A DNA stretch of 64,000 nucleotides. It comes from Psilocybe azurescens (Eukaryota > Basidiomycota > Agaricomycetes > Agaricales > Agrocybaceae). The translations under genes and the position numbers were made by a program. The notes under the pieces are model-generated. The model was given only the letters and a program-made list of their open reading frames with translations. It made no database searches and was not told the DNA's origin. The stretch is taken from the NCBI GenBank assembly GCA_023853785.1, contig JAJIRX010000160.1, forward strand, positions 124,001 through 188,000, written 5' to 3'. Of the stretch, positions 24,654 to 36,198 are shown in pieces; the stretch's first letter is position 1, and each line of letters begins with the position of its first letter.

Positions 24654-25474
24654 AGCGTATGCAGGTATTGACTTTGGTTGGGAAGTAGGAATCGCATTCG
24701 TTCTTGCCAAAACAAAGTATATAAACCTCAGATTTCGGACCGGGAAATGCGGGCCGATATGCCTTCCCGGTCCGTTGTCGGATTTACAGCCTGGCCGAAA
24801 GAAAGTACGGCTCTTCTCAGATGAGGAGTAGCACCCGGGGTTGTTTTCCTCGGAGGCATCAGCTGGCATCAGGTGAGAGAGAGAGCCTCGCTTGAATTCA
24901 TCTACATACGAGCAATTTTCATGGTTAATTAATAAATTGAAAAAATTGACAGGAGGTTTCTTCCCGTTCCTGGTACAAACACTTACGTTAAATCGCCCTC
25001 GAGGTCTTTCAATGTGTTACGACTTACGAGTCCCAGTCTTATATTCACGTTACATGAGCCTCGAGTACCGGGTTAATTAGGTTTCATTCATGCAAAAGGA
25101 AAGAAGGTCTCTGTCGCCCGAACGGGGTTGCCAATTATAATTGCTATACTGTGGCCCGTCAATAGTAACCTATGAGCTTCAGATGATCGTTTGGTTGGAG
25201 TAAAAGGCTTCTTTGATTATAAGCAATATGGGACACGGGTTTGTATCTCGTTTCCAAATTGCCAAGTCACAAGTGGAGGATCGTAAGGATACGAGCTTCT
25301 CGCTATCACTGTTCTCACAGCAACTCTCTCAATTGCCATGTCAGAAGCTATTCCTAGGGCCATTGAGGGATGAACGGTGCCAGCTCAGATAGGCAATATC
25401 GCATGAAGAACTCGCCCGGCGGGGTACAATGATTCCTAGATGGCCGTGGGGTCGAAAACGGGATGACGACAATT
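24654..25474. other. Intergenic region (821 bp)
   Basis: 5' flank of the aldolase gene and 3' flank of PUS4. Scattered AT-rich stretches only; no convincing ORF. Confidence 0.45.
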
Positions 25475-26841
25475 TCAAACAATTTCAAGATGCTTGATCA
25501 CTTCTCTCTCCCATTCTGTCCAACCTTCTTCATCAACTTCACCGACATCAGTCAAGGCTTTTTCGAAGAGTGCCCATGGAACACATGCACGATCACCGTC
25601 TTCAACAGGATCGAGGACGAACCGACCTTGACGAGAGCGTGTCAAAGTGACCACATGTCCTGCAGAGTCGATAGCATGTGCAAGGTCATGAACAATAGAA
25701 CGGACGTATGTTCCTCCAGAAACCTTCATTGTCAAGACAAAAGCGGAAGGAGAGTGGCCATCTGTCGGAGGTTCTGGTTCATCTTTAATGACAGAATCGT
25801 CTTGAATACTTCGAAGAGCAACCTCCAGTGCCTTTTTTTTCTTCGGCGGTAAGCTGCTTTTCGGGCCAGGAAAAGGAGTGGTCATCGCCTAGCCATTTTA
25901 CGAGCCCAAGAGAGTTGACAGTAACCTGACGTTCTTCGATTGGTCTCGGCAGAGGAAGTCCCTTGCGAGCATATTCGTATAACGGCTTTCCATCCATTTT
26001 CAGCGCAGAGAAACTGATGATAAAAGCAGAATTATTATCATTTTAATGCACATGAATGATCTGCTTACATCGGAGGGACCTGCTTGATTTCTCCAGTGAA
26101 TTTGGGAAGAGCAGCTTCGACTTGCTCCTTGGTGACGTGCTTCCATGGTGCGAGCCGTACACGAGCACCTTCACCGTCGTAGCTATCTGTTTCGCATCCG
26201 AGTAAACATGTTGTCTGATATTCCTTCAAGTGTCCAGGTGAACTTTGGGGCATAGCATTGAGGATTAATTTTTTACCTTGGTACAGCTGAGGAAATCATT
26301 CAATTTTTGGTACCTTTACCAACACCAATGACTGCGATAGAAACAATTGGTTAATCAATGTCACAGATGTACCGCTGAATTACCGACCTAGAACGCCATT
26401 TGCTAAAGGATCAAGGGTACCACCTTGTCCTATTTTGATTGATTCACGGCCATGTTTTCCGCGTCGTCGATCCATTTTCTTGTCTTTCATTTTTTCCAGT
26501 TTGTCTGCATCCACGAATAGCCTGGAGCGGGCGACCAGCAGCTGTATATCATTTACAATAGACATACTGGTTGGACCAGAAGGTTTGATGACTCCAAAAA
26601 GCCCTGATACAGGGTATGAAGAGGGCGCAGTAGCTTTAGGCATTGAAGTATATAGCTGTCGAGTGTCTGACAAGGGGCTAGGGTGATTGGCGTCGGAGCG
26701 TTTGCAATAATTATACAAAGATGAACGAGAGCTTGAGCGCGAAAGAAGGTTTTGAAGAGCAGGTCGAGTGAAGTAACTCTGCATGGAAAGTAATGAAATA
26801 AAGAGGAAGTTTTTCGCGTCAAGTTCACGTGGGTGCATCAA
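25475..26841 (-). CDS. PUS4: tRNA pseudouridine-55 synthase (TruB family, Pus4-like)
   Basis: Converts U55 to pseudouridine in the T-loop of tRNAs (cytosolic and probably mitochondrial). Motifs in order: [20 protein letters not shown], the catalytic [15 protein letters not shown] with its aspartate, [32 protein letters not shown], and the C-terminal [17 protein letters not shown]. Intron joins are near 26385-26310 and 26275 and 26060-26005. The eight-T run at 25833-25840 holds one base too many; removing it joins [11 protein letters not shown] to [12 protein letters not shown]. The first ATG at 26841 gives [11 protein letters not shown]; the downstream [19 protein letters not shown] looks like a mitochondrial leader and could be the true start. 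Confidence 0.87.
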
Positions 26842-27268
26842 TTAGTGAAATCTGATTAGATAAGTATACGACTAACGGTGCGATCCACTCGAATTCCATT
26901 GAGACTGCAGTTCAAGGAAACTGGTTGGAAACTGGAGGAAGCTTTTAAACACTATCATGCACCGAGATGCTCCACGGCTTTGAATTTCAACATTGAGCCA
27001 GGTATAGGTATTGGTCAAGAAAGAAAGAAAGTGAGACTGATATACAAATGCACGGGTTTTTGATTCGTCTCAGCCAAGAGCCGTAGTTAACTATGTGCGT
27101 GCCGCATCCAGCCGGACAACTCCAGAGCTACTTATAACCTACCACCACACGAGTCAAATCCGACTCCATCGTCTCGTCTTTTCCCTCCTTTATGCATATC
27201 TAACACACTCCCTCAATTCAATTCAACGACCTTTATTTTGGATACCACGGATTATAATCCATTTTAAT
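26842..27268. other. Divergent intergenic region
   Basis: It separates PUS4 (minus) and the peroxidase gene (plus) and should hold both promoters. CT-rich tracts precede the peroxidase ATG (27160-27230), typical of fungal transcription starts. Confidence 0.45.
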
Positions 27269-29417
27269 ATGCATTCCCATTTTGCATCTTCTCTCTACCT
27301 TCTCTCTCTCTTAGCCCCCTTTTCGTTCGCCTACACATGGCCTTCCCCTCAATACGACGCTCTCGAAGGTCTTCTTTTTGAAGGTCGAAGATCCGACGGC
27401 TCTAGTCTGGCTTCTCTCGTTCACCCTTGCCGGAAGCGTGGCGCGACCCTTGCCTCTGTCCCTGCTGAATGGCTTCGCTTTGTGCGTACAACCCTTCCTA
27501 TTCCAACAAAAATCTAGACGGAAATCTTCTCTTGCAGGCTTTCCATGATATGGCAACTCATAATGTCGACGATGGCACTGGTGGATTGGATGGCTCAATA
27601 GTTTATGAACTAGGCCGGCCAGAGGTGAGTCTCAACGAACATCCTACTTCAGTGCACTAATGCGTACGCTTGTCTAGAACTTTGGTCTCGGCTTTAATCA
27701 AACTCTGAGTGACTTCGAGGCCTATCCAAATAAACAAGTATCCCGTGTGTTTTACCACCCTTGTCCAGCGCCGTGATTCTAATTTTAACAATGTGCAGGT
27801 GCTGATATTATTGCTATTGGCGCTATTATGGCCGTTAATACCTGTGGAGGACCTATCATTCCATTCCGTGGTGGACGTGTGGATACCTGGGTTGGAGGTG
27901 GTACTGGCACACCTGAACCCCAAGAGGATTTGGCTACGCACACAGAAAGCTTCAGAAAACAAGGCTTCAACCAGGCCGAGATGATCCAGCTCGTTGCCTG
28001 CGGCCATACTATGGGAGGTGTCAGGAGCGCTGATTTTCCACAACTCGTTGCGCCCGATCCGAACTCTGTCAATCCAGTTATCGAAGACTTCGATACCACG
28101 ATGGACTTTGATAATAAAGTGTATGTTTCCTTTGCAAAGATGATGCCAAGGAAGACCTCATAAATATTTCATTCCCAGTGTTACCGAATATCTCGATGGT
28201 TCAACGCAAAACGTTCTTGTTACCAGTCCCAATAAAACCATGGTGTCGGACTTGCGCATCTTCCAGAGCGACAATAATAGTACTATGCATAGGTAAGTTC
28301 AGCTATCTCTGACTCCCTGAAGGACTTGTGCCACTATTTGATCGCGATTGCCTTAGCCTTTCGGACGCTGCTGTATTTCAGTCAGAGTGCCAATCTATCT
28401 TGGCGCGAATGCTTGATACCGTGCCCAAGAGTGTTACACTAACGGACGAAATTACTTTGCTGCCTGCCAAAGTCACGGCATCCCAGCTGACTTTCGAGAG
28501 GAATCAACTGGTTTACAAGACATCGTTCCGAGTGCGTCAAACTATGGGTTTACCTTTTGTCAATGTCCTTACATTCATCTTTACAGCTTACTCAACCTAT
28601 CAATGCTACGGCTAACGATAACCGCAACGTTACATTGTTCTGGTGCGACAGATACGGTGATAATAAAAATTGCGCTGGCAAGACGAACACAGCCTTGCCA
28701 GTGAAAACTGTCGCTGATGATCCAAATGTGTCTCCTATCACGAAAAGCCTTGGATATTATTTCCTCAACTATAACTATGTCGTACCAATCGACTCCACCG
28801 CCTCTATTGCCAAATTCTGGTTCGAGGTCGATGAACATGACGGTAGCAAGGTGACAACATACAACAATGGCGGTAGCGGATATGTTATCGACCAAGACCA
28901 AGTTTTATTCATACCAATGTCCAGCCATGCTACTATCATCGCCAACAGCACAATTACACAAACCTACACGAATCGAGTTGGGGATGGTTACACGCGGCAC
29001 TATGATCTAGTTGTTGCTGTACGTGATGGCACAAACCCCTCGCGGGTGTATGCGGAAGCTACGGATGTTGCTATTCAGAACTTCCCTTTTCCCCTCAACA
29101 TAGAAGTTGAATTTACCGCCAACTCATCGATACCTGCTCAATCAGGATATTCATTTTACTCTGGCTCCGCCGATTCTGCGGGCGTACAAATGAGCTTAGA
29201 TGTACATGCCGACGCCTCGGGTCAGACTTACACGCAGACATTCATGCAGACATTAGTGTTGGACAATGCGCCGTACGTTAAACCTGGAACAGTCACCGTG
29301 TCCACCACGAAAACTGGAGCAGCAGGCAGGATGGAGATATGGAATCCACTGCTTGTTCTTAGCGGTATATTCGTGTACTTCGGGGGAGGTGGGGCCTTGC
29401 TGGACTTGGTTCTGTGA
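27269..29417 (+). CDS. Secreted haem peroxidase (plant-type superfamily) with C-terminal hydrophobic tail
   Basis: It starts with a signal peptide (MHSHFASSLYLLSLLAPFSFA). The distal haem pocket is WLRFAFHDMATHNVDDGTGG, with catalytic Arg and His; the proximal histidine is in MIQLVACGHTMGGV. ADIIAIGAIMAVNTCGGP and IIPFRGGRVD match the peroxidase fold. A further ~260 residues follow with several N-glycosylation sites, ending in a hydrophobic stretch (PLLVLSGIFVYFGGGGALLD) that may be a GPI signal or membrane anchor. It is not a classical manganese or lignin peroxidase by motif; it matches the uncharacterised fungal branch of this superfamily. Six GT..AG introns fit and no frame break is seen. 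Role inferred: extracellular H2O2-dependent oxidation at the wall. Confidence 0.85.
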
Positions 29418-29815
29418 CTGATGATTGGACTTGTTGCATAGTACTATATTGGACATTTTTACTATCTTTATCATGCACAACATGGATTATTTTCTTGCGA
29501 CGTCTTGTCTAATTTGCTTTCCTTGCTTGTCCTTTGTTATGCGGAAACTATTTCGTACATATCAAGAGGGAAGACCCCTGGATCAACGGCATGTGTAGTA
29601 GGAGCCAATTAGTGACGAGTTTTCATAAATATATGCGCCACACAGTTTCACCGAAAATTACCGCAAAAGAACGTTTGTGGTATATATGTACCTTCCGCGG
29701 ACAGCAAAGCTTATCGGATGATCTTGACTACCTATCCAATTTGTCTTGACTCCTCTGCTTCAAACTTCTACTTCTACTAACATACATTGTGTTCAAATTT
29801 GTCACAGTACTAAGA
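29418..29815. other. Intergenic region
   Basis: 3' flank of the peroxidase gene and 5' flank of SWI5. A 71-codon ORF (29534-29749) has no recognisable features. Confidence 0.45.
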
Positions 29816-30332
29816 ATGCATGCTTCAATTTCGACGAAGGCAAGCAACTGTTTTCAACATACTGCTTATGGAGTCCCTATTAATACTCTATAACTTACAC
29901 AGAATCAAGAAGCACGAAAGAAATTCTTGGAGCTTGAGATTGCGAAATTGCAAACGCAACTTGGGTATGGATACATGCGCTCACTCACACTAACGGTTTT
30001 TGTCCATACCTTTTCTGTCATCCAGGGAAGGCGTAGACGCAGAGGCCATTGTCAAACGCCATATCGCCCTGCTACACAGATACAACGAGGCCAAAGATGC
30101 AACACAGGTACAGTATCGAGATTCCTCCTTCTTTTCACTCCCCTCAAAATGTGGGCATTATTGACTGACAGTGAGCCTATATAGATCTTGATCGGAAGAG
30201 TACGTATTGCGTCGTTCGTCTTGTGTGCTGAAAGGGATGTGTAGCTGACGATGGAGAGGACAGCTTGCCTCGCTGAAGGAAACCACCATCAGGCAGATAC
30301 ATGAAGACTACGATTTGAAGAACGACGATTAG
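29816..30332 (+). CDS. SWI5: Swi5/Sae3 recombination mediator
   Basis: 83 residues. Swi5 with Sfr1 stimulates Rad51/Dmc1 strand exchange. The conserved core is plain: LELEIAKLQTQLGEGVDAEA, IVKRHIALLHRYNEAKDATQ, ILIGRLASLKETTIRQIHEDYDL. Five tiny exons: 29816-29839, 29903-29964, 30026-30107, 30185-30199 and 30264-30332 (252 nt with stop). The first intron (29840-29902) begins GCAAGC, a GC-AG donor. The fourth exon is a 15-nt microexon coding ILIGR. Length and content match the family, and there is no frame break. Confidence 0.88.
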
Positions 30333-30580
30333 GATTTTTGGGAACGCAATACCAGAAGCCAAACTTGATGGTTGGCCGATATTGCTCCGACGATTCGACC
30401 GTTGTTATCCCTTTGAAACACCTTTATTAGAGGCGTCTGTTGGCATTGGTAGAGTTTCAAAATATACTATTGTCCACAATTTCCCCCTCCGAACAAGAAA
30501 GCGAAAAAGTTAAACGTGAAAAAATGCGCATTGCACCCTGGTTTTGTGTATACAATTTTAAGGAGGATTCCAGCGGATGC

Positions 30581-32494
30581 TCACTGGTCCTGCCATTCGT
30601 AAGACCCAATAACAGCAGTTCTCCCTATGAAACTTCCGCGATTGGGGGCCAAAACAGTCATCTTTCGTTTCGGGATATCGATATTTGTGCTGAAGACATT
30701 AAGGCGATGAGTCAATATTATGCTGTTAATGAGAGTGACGCACATCACTAAGAAACCGACTACTGTCAAATCAAGAACCTCTTCATCGTATCGCTCATTC
30801 TCGTCGTGATTGGGTGGTGCAAGGAGAGCAAGTACAGCATTGAGCAAGCCGGATCCAGGAGAAGCGGGATCAACCAGTACTGGTTGCATCTCTGATACAG
30901 TGCGAGCCGCGCCTACAGGAAGCGCGTCGGATGGAGCCATTGCATCTATGATGATAACCGGTTTGAATGACCAGAACAGCAATCAATGAATTCCACATAC
31001 CGGAACCTACTCGATAGATATGCAGGTCTCCGAAGTTGATGACTGTAGAAGATGGCGATAAAACGAGGTCGGTCAAATTTTCACCGCCCAAGGTCGCATT
31101 TGTGATCCCCGCGGGAGGGTGGATGACTTGACCATACATGTATGTATGCATCTCGTAATTGCGAACCCTTTCACGATAGCTATAATCTACCTCGACAACC
31201 TAGGCGCGTTGTAGTTACTTCCACTTATGTGTGATAAAGATAGTCAAAAAGGGATACGTACTCCACCTGATTTTGGTATTTTCACCACTGATAAAAGAGA
31301 GCCGTAAGTGCGCTGCACCTCAACGTTGAGCTTCTCATGCCCTACAACGACGATCATACTGACTATAAAGAACATAAGCACAGGTTTCATTATCGTATTG
31401 ATGCTTGTGAATGGCGACTGACTTTTGAAGGCATCAATACAGGCCTTAATCAATTTGTGTCGATGGTTATTAGCGGCCGGGCCAGTGGCGAAAGAGGACG
31501 GTGTATCGACAATGAGGCCCGAGGCTCTCCCTGCAGAAGAAATGTATCACAAGAGGAACATGTACATAACTTTAGATATCTACCTTCAGGATCAAGTTCA
31601 AAACGGTCATTGACATTTTCTCCAAGATTTCGTATCATTCTATCCATTAACAATGGGTTCTTCTTTGTTTCCGAGTGACCGTACCAATATGCCAATGGAA
31701 GAAGTGCATTAGAAGAAAGTGATACTGGTGCTGTTGTGGCTGCAGTCCCAAGAGGATTTGCAGGTGAGGCCGTCGGTATGGGCCCGTAAACTGGTGCTAC
31801 CGATATCGCTCCTGGGGCAGCCCAACCTCCCTGTTTTGATATCAATGAAAGTCAACAATCCTAGGGGGAAAACGTACCTCGCTGGGATCAACGTTCACAA
31901 GAAACGGTGACCATCCTTGACCAGAACGAACGGCGTAGTTAGTGAGAATTTTGCAGACAGTAGTTTTGCCTGAATGTTCAGGACCAAGAACGAGTACTCT
32001 CGGAGGGTCAGACTTGGATGTGTCATGAGATGGAACAGGAGAACCGCGGATTTGCCTAAGAGCACGGACGCGCATCTGCTCAAGAGCTATATGCAAATTT
32101 GCATAGGTTCTCATAGGTGTCTCATCTGAGATGTATTCGGTCGATGGTTCACCTGTAACGTGGAGGAGCAAACGTTAAGGATACAATTGCCACATGCCAC
32201 GGGGACGAAGACTTATCTCAATCACACAACCCTTCCACGTATACAGAGCGGCTTTGCACTCGAAGCCAAAGAGATATACCTTCCCTCCGCTAGTTCAAAC
32301 CCAAAAATTTCAGCATGGCCTTGAACGAGCTATTATAGTGCAATCAGTTAAAACGATCTGGATGCCAAGTTATCTAATCCTGAAGTTGGACAAACCTTGA
32401 TTGCAAGGGATACTCCAGGGTCGACTTCAAATCTATATTCTGACTCTGGACCTAGCTCCCATCGTTTGGGCTCAGCAGCTTTCTGTTCTGACAT
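30581..32494 (-). CDS. CLP1: Pre-mRNA cleavage/polyadenylation factor Clp1 (polynucleotide kinase family)
   Basis: Clp1 bridges cleavage factors IA and II in 3'-end formation. Start MSEQKAAEPKRWELGPESEY at 32494 matches the family's N-terminal domain, followed by GHAEIFGFELAEG, FGFECKAALYTWKGCVIE, and the P-loop LGPEHSGKTTVCKIL with FLVNVDPSE. Later blocks are GGWAAPGAISVAPVYGPIP, SGLIVDTPSSFATGP, MVVGHEKLNVEVQR, VVKIPKSGGVVEVD, and the conserved end NIDIPKRKMTVLAPNRGSFI then IGSYEWQDQ. About seven introns are needed. One G is missing at 32283-32285 between ELAEG and KVYLFGFE. It converges on SWI5. Confidence 0.9.
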
Positions 32495-32511
32495 GTCGAT
32501 TCCTCACGATC

Positions 32512-32769
32512 CTACAGAATAATTGTGCGAATGCCTTCACAACAGTAACTTGGAAACTGACAGCAGTCAGTGTTCTTCGACGGGTACCTGGGTAGGAGAA
32601 CGGGGCGGAAGCTTGGTACGTTTGAATAGGCGAAGGTCACTTCAAAGTTTCGATGTTCTGTCAACGCTTCAAGAATGGCAACGCCATCTTCGCCGACGGC
32701 GTCTTGAGTGCTAAGAGAGCTTGATTGAGCGTGGGAATTCGGCTCTTCAGCGCTTGCCTCGATCGCCAA
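32512..32769 (-). CDS. Short ORF upstream of CLP1 (unrecognised; possible uORF)
   Basis: An 85-codon ORF (MAIEASAEEPNSHAQSSSLS...) lies on the same strand just upstream of the CLP1 start. Its first ~55 codons have coding-like composition (EALTEHRNFEVTFAYSN). A GT..AG intron (GTACCC to CTGTAG) would carry it 20 codons further to end inside the first CLP1 exon in another frame. I do not recognise it. It could be a uORF, a separate small gene, or 5' leader by chance. Confidence 0.3.
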   Translation of the reverse strand: MAIEASAEEPNSHAQSSSLSTQDAVGEDGVAILEALTEHRNFEVTFAYSNVPSFRPVLLPRYPSKNTDCCQFPSYCCEGIRTIIL

Positions 32770-33292
32770 GGAGTCCTCTTTACTAACTACTACTTTAACT
32801 TGAGTTTAACGCCGGGAAACTCGAGTAAGCAATATTGACATTGTTTAACCCTTGTCAAGGACCGACTTTCCGTTCTCGGGGGATGTCGTTTGCCTTGAAA
32901 CGAGTTCCGTTTGGGTCTGATGACGCGAAGTTGAGATACAACCTAATTTTATCGGTTCATGTATTTTGTGAGCTTTTTATACGTCTGCTCCTCATTACTC
33001 AAATCTCGTAATAATCGGATCAGTGAATGTAAATTTCACCCAGGAGCCAGTTTCTCCCATTCATGACGCCGAAGACTTCCACTTTCTTTGGTTGTGTGCC
33101 AATCAAAAGATGAGAAGTTCTACAATCCATGTGGGACAATAGTATCATCAGATGGGGATGTCACTTCAGGTTCGACTCCCTTCTTGGTGTCACCCGGTAG
33201 TTTGTAAGAGGCGCTTGATCTCCCTATATATATTCGACACCCTCTACTGGGATTCTGCGTGTACTCCTTATTCCCGGGCCCCCTTTTCCATC
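32770..33292. other. Divergent intergenic region
   Basis: It lies between the CLP1-side transcripts and the allantoate-permease-like gene. It contains a TATA box close to the latter and no supported ORF. Confidence 0.45.
33225..33232 (+). promoter_or_regulatory. TATA box of the MFS transporter gene
   Basis: TATATATA about 60 bp upstream of the ATG at 33293, in a plausible core-promoter position. Confidence 0.5.
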
Positions 33293-35917
33293 ATGGACTC
33301 AGCTAGTTACAACTCCGAGAAGCAAGGCGCGCATCATACAAGCGTCTCGATTCGCGACGTCGACGTTGCTGCTAGTTTGGATTCAGATGCACCGTTGGAC
33401 TCGCAAGTGGCGGCGCGTATAAGGTGAGTACGCGATTCCGACTTGCAGCAATTTATTGACCCAGTAATATTTTAATATCAGACGGAAAATCGACTGGCAT
33501 CTCATGCCCTTCATGTGCAGTAAGCATTCTATACCTCGCACAAGTATCCAGGGCTAACATTCAGTTATCGTCTTTCATCGTTCATAGTCATGTATCTGTA
33601 TGCCGAGAAATTTTGTCTACTTTCGAATTTATGATTGCTCACACAACTCCCGCCCGCTGTCTTTAGTATGACGTTTGCCGACAAGACAACTTTAGGACAA
33701 TCTGCAGTTCTTGGGATCATGTGAATTTCGATCCCAATCTCTTCGCACGGTTTGGTGTGTGCACGCTGACAATCTTTTTCAGTCCAGACGCACATTTGAC
33801 GCAAAATCAATTCAATTGGTTGGGAACCATATTTTATCTCAGTTATCTGGTATTCCAGGTATGCGTTATCGATTCAGTACCCAGGCGGCCCTGTCCTCAC
33901 GTATCTCTTTAGTATCCGCAAAACCTTGCCCTTCAAAAATTTCCTGTCGCTAAATGGATGAGGTCTGAAATCATTTATTATTAACACTTCCAGAAAGCTG
34001 ATATAAAAATGTCTCAGTATCAACATTTTCGTGTGGGCAATTGCTCTTCTTGCCCACTCAGCTTGCAAATCTTTTGGGGCACTGTTTGCTGTCAGATTTA
34101 TTCTCGGCATGTGCGAAGGCAGGTTCTAATAATTGAAGCAACATGTCTTCTGTGACTGAGATGAACGCTCTAGGTGCAATCACGCCAGGATTTATGATTG
34201 TGACTTCGATGTTTTACACGCGCGCAGAGCAAAATAAACGCGTCGGTTACTGGTGTAAGATATATCAGAGTTCTTGTGTGACTACTATTCTGAGTCAACC
34301 AACAGTCCTGATGAATGGTTTCGCCATCATCATTCTTGGCTTCATCAGTTTTGGGGTCTTGCACGCAAAGGTTTTTTATTAGTTTTGTTTTGCGTTCCCA
34401 GGTGCGTACTAATAACACCATTTACAGGTTCACAATTTCATGCCGTGGCAGTGGTGAGTAATACCCACCTGCTTTTCGCCGGTACAACCGGGATATAATC
34501 TGGGACCTTTTGGATAGGTTAATGATCATCACCGGCGCTATTACTTTGATCACTTCCGTGTTATTTTGGTGCATATAACTTCTCATACATTGTCATGGTC
34601 GTCTGTGCCTAACAGAGGAATGCCATTCAAAGGTTCTACTTTCCGGATTCACCCACAACAGCTTACTTCTTGACACCAGAAGAGCGTACGCAGGCGGTTC
34701 AGCGCATCAAGGGCAATCAAGCCGGTATCGAGAATAAACAATGGAAACGGGACCAGTATGTCCTTGATCATCGCATGGAAGTGCGGTTCTTAAATTTCTC
34801 CTTGAGCCAGGTTTATCGAAACTTGTCTAGACCCTAAAATCTGGGTTATGGCCGCGTTCGCTGCTACTGCGTATGTTGAACGTATTTTTTTTTGACAACA
34901 ATTATGATTTTGATGACTTCTAAACCCTAGTAACATTGTTAACTCAGTAGGGTTTCAACAGAAGCTTTATTTGATTACACAGTCTGACATTTGGTTTCCA
35001 GTTGACCAACCAGAGACAGCTCATCATTAACCAATTTGGTTTCTCTCCCATAAAAACCACCCTGCTGGGCTGTGTCGATGGAGTCGTAGAAAGTATGTCG
35101 CTACTCCGAACGATGCGCATATACTTATGGAGATTTAATTTTTTAGTTGTTACCATCTGGCTTGGAGTTACTTTGGCGTCTCGTCGCTCTATTGGCCGTG
35201 GTTATGCAGCTGCTCTCATGTTCATCCCGGCACTTCTTGGGACTATTTTAGTGAACAAGTTGCCTTCACACGATAAAGTCGGCCTCTTGTTTTCGTATTG
35301 GGTATCGAGTAAGGTTTCCGCCCATAATTCACATTACATGTTGCACTAATTTAATTCGGCAGTCTTCGTGTTTACTCCCTTCGCAATCCTTCTTGGATGG
35401 GTCAATTCCATTGTTTCCGGACACACCAAACGTATTTTTCGGATTAGCTTTGTCCGGGAATGGAATTGATGGAAATAATATAGGTACCACGACAAACGCT
35501 ATCATCCTATCTGCGTATGCTATCGCAAATGCAGCCGGACCTTTCATGTGGAAAAGAAATACACGCCGCGGTATGTCGTTACACATCGCTTTGTGCCAAT
35601 TCTTACATTTCGCGAAAGAAATCACGTCCCTTGGACCATTATATCTGCATGTATCGGGGCATCTTTTTGTGCTAATTTTGACTCTCCGCTTTATGTTGCA
35701 TTCGGAGAACAAACGGCGTGAAGCAGAGAAGAGAGATGACTCATACGACGACGTATATTTCACAGAACAACTCACCGATGGAACCAAGAAAGAACGAAAA
35801 GTAGACAGGGTAAGTTCAATTTGCCCATGGTGGTTTACATCAGCCATTTATACTAGAGTCTAGGCATTCCTCGACCTAACCGACTTGCAAAACAGAGATT
35901 TCCGTTATGACCTGTAA
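33293..35917 (+). CDS. MFS transporter, allantoate permease (Dal5/anion:cation symporter) family
   Basis: About 500 residues after removing some sixteen short introns. Family blocks: DWHLMPFMCIMYLMTFADKT, TLGQSAVLGIIPDAHL, NQFNWLGTIFYLSYLVFQYP, RFILGMCEGAITPGFMIV, SMFYTRAEQNKRVGYWFLMN, FWFYFPDSPTTAYFLTPEER, NQFGFSPIKTTLLGCVDGV, ANAAGPFMW and a C-terminal ENKRREAEKRDDSYDDVYF then FLDLTDLQNRDFRYDL. Such carriers import allantoate, nicotinate, vitamins or small peptides at the plasma membrane; the substrate is unknown. One exon is only 10 nt (33588-33597) and one intron is GC-AG (34119-34173). Two one-base slips occur in the last part: A-run 35552-35555 (one missing) and T-run 35664-35668 (one extra). 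Confidence 0.85.
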
Positions 35918-36198
35918 ATTACCTTGTGTAAGCCTGGCGACCCACCGCTTCATATACAGTCCGAGCAGTTAGATACCAGAGTGTTTTTATAGCGCCATTT
36001 TGGTGTAACGGTTATTGCTTGTCGGATTGGCATGGCTAGCTTACGCCTGGTTACCCATTTTATATCTGTGTACAATATCCTGGCAGTGCCTTGCGCCCTG
36101 TGTGTAATAGAGATAACAATGCAAAGGGATTGTTATTATTTAGTAAGAGGAAATGTGTTGCTTCAGGAACATGAATGACTTCTTGCACTACCTGTCTT

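Noticed and set aside
29534..29749. 71-codon ORF between the peroxidase and SWI5
   Set aside because: No recognisable motif and no coding-like bias; falls in ordinary intergenic sequence.
33169..33179. Exact match to a tRNA B-box (GGTTCGACTCC)
   Set aside because: The flanks do not pair as a T-stem, no A-box lies upstream and no cloverleaf can be drawn.
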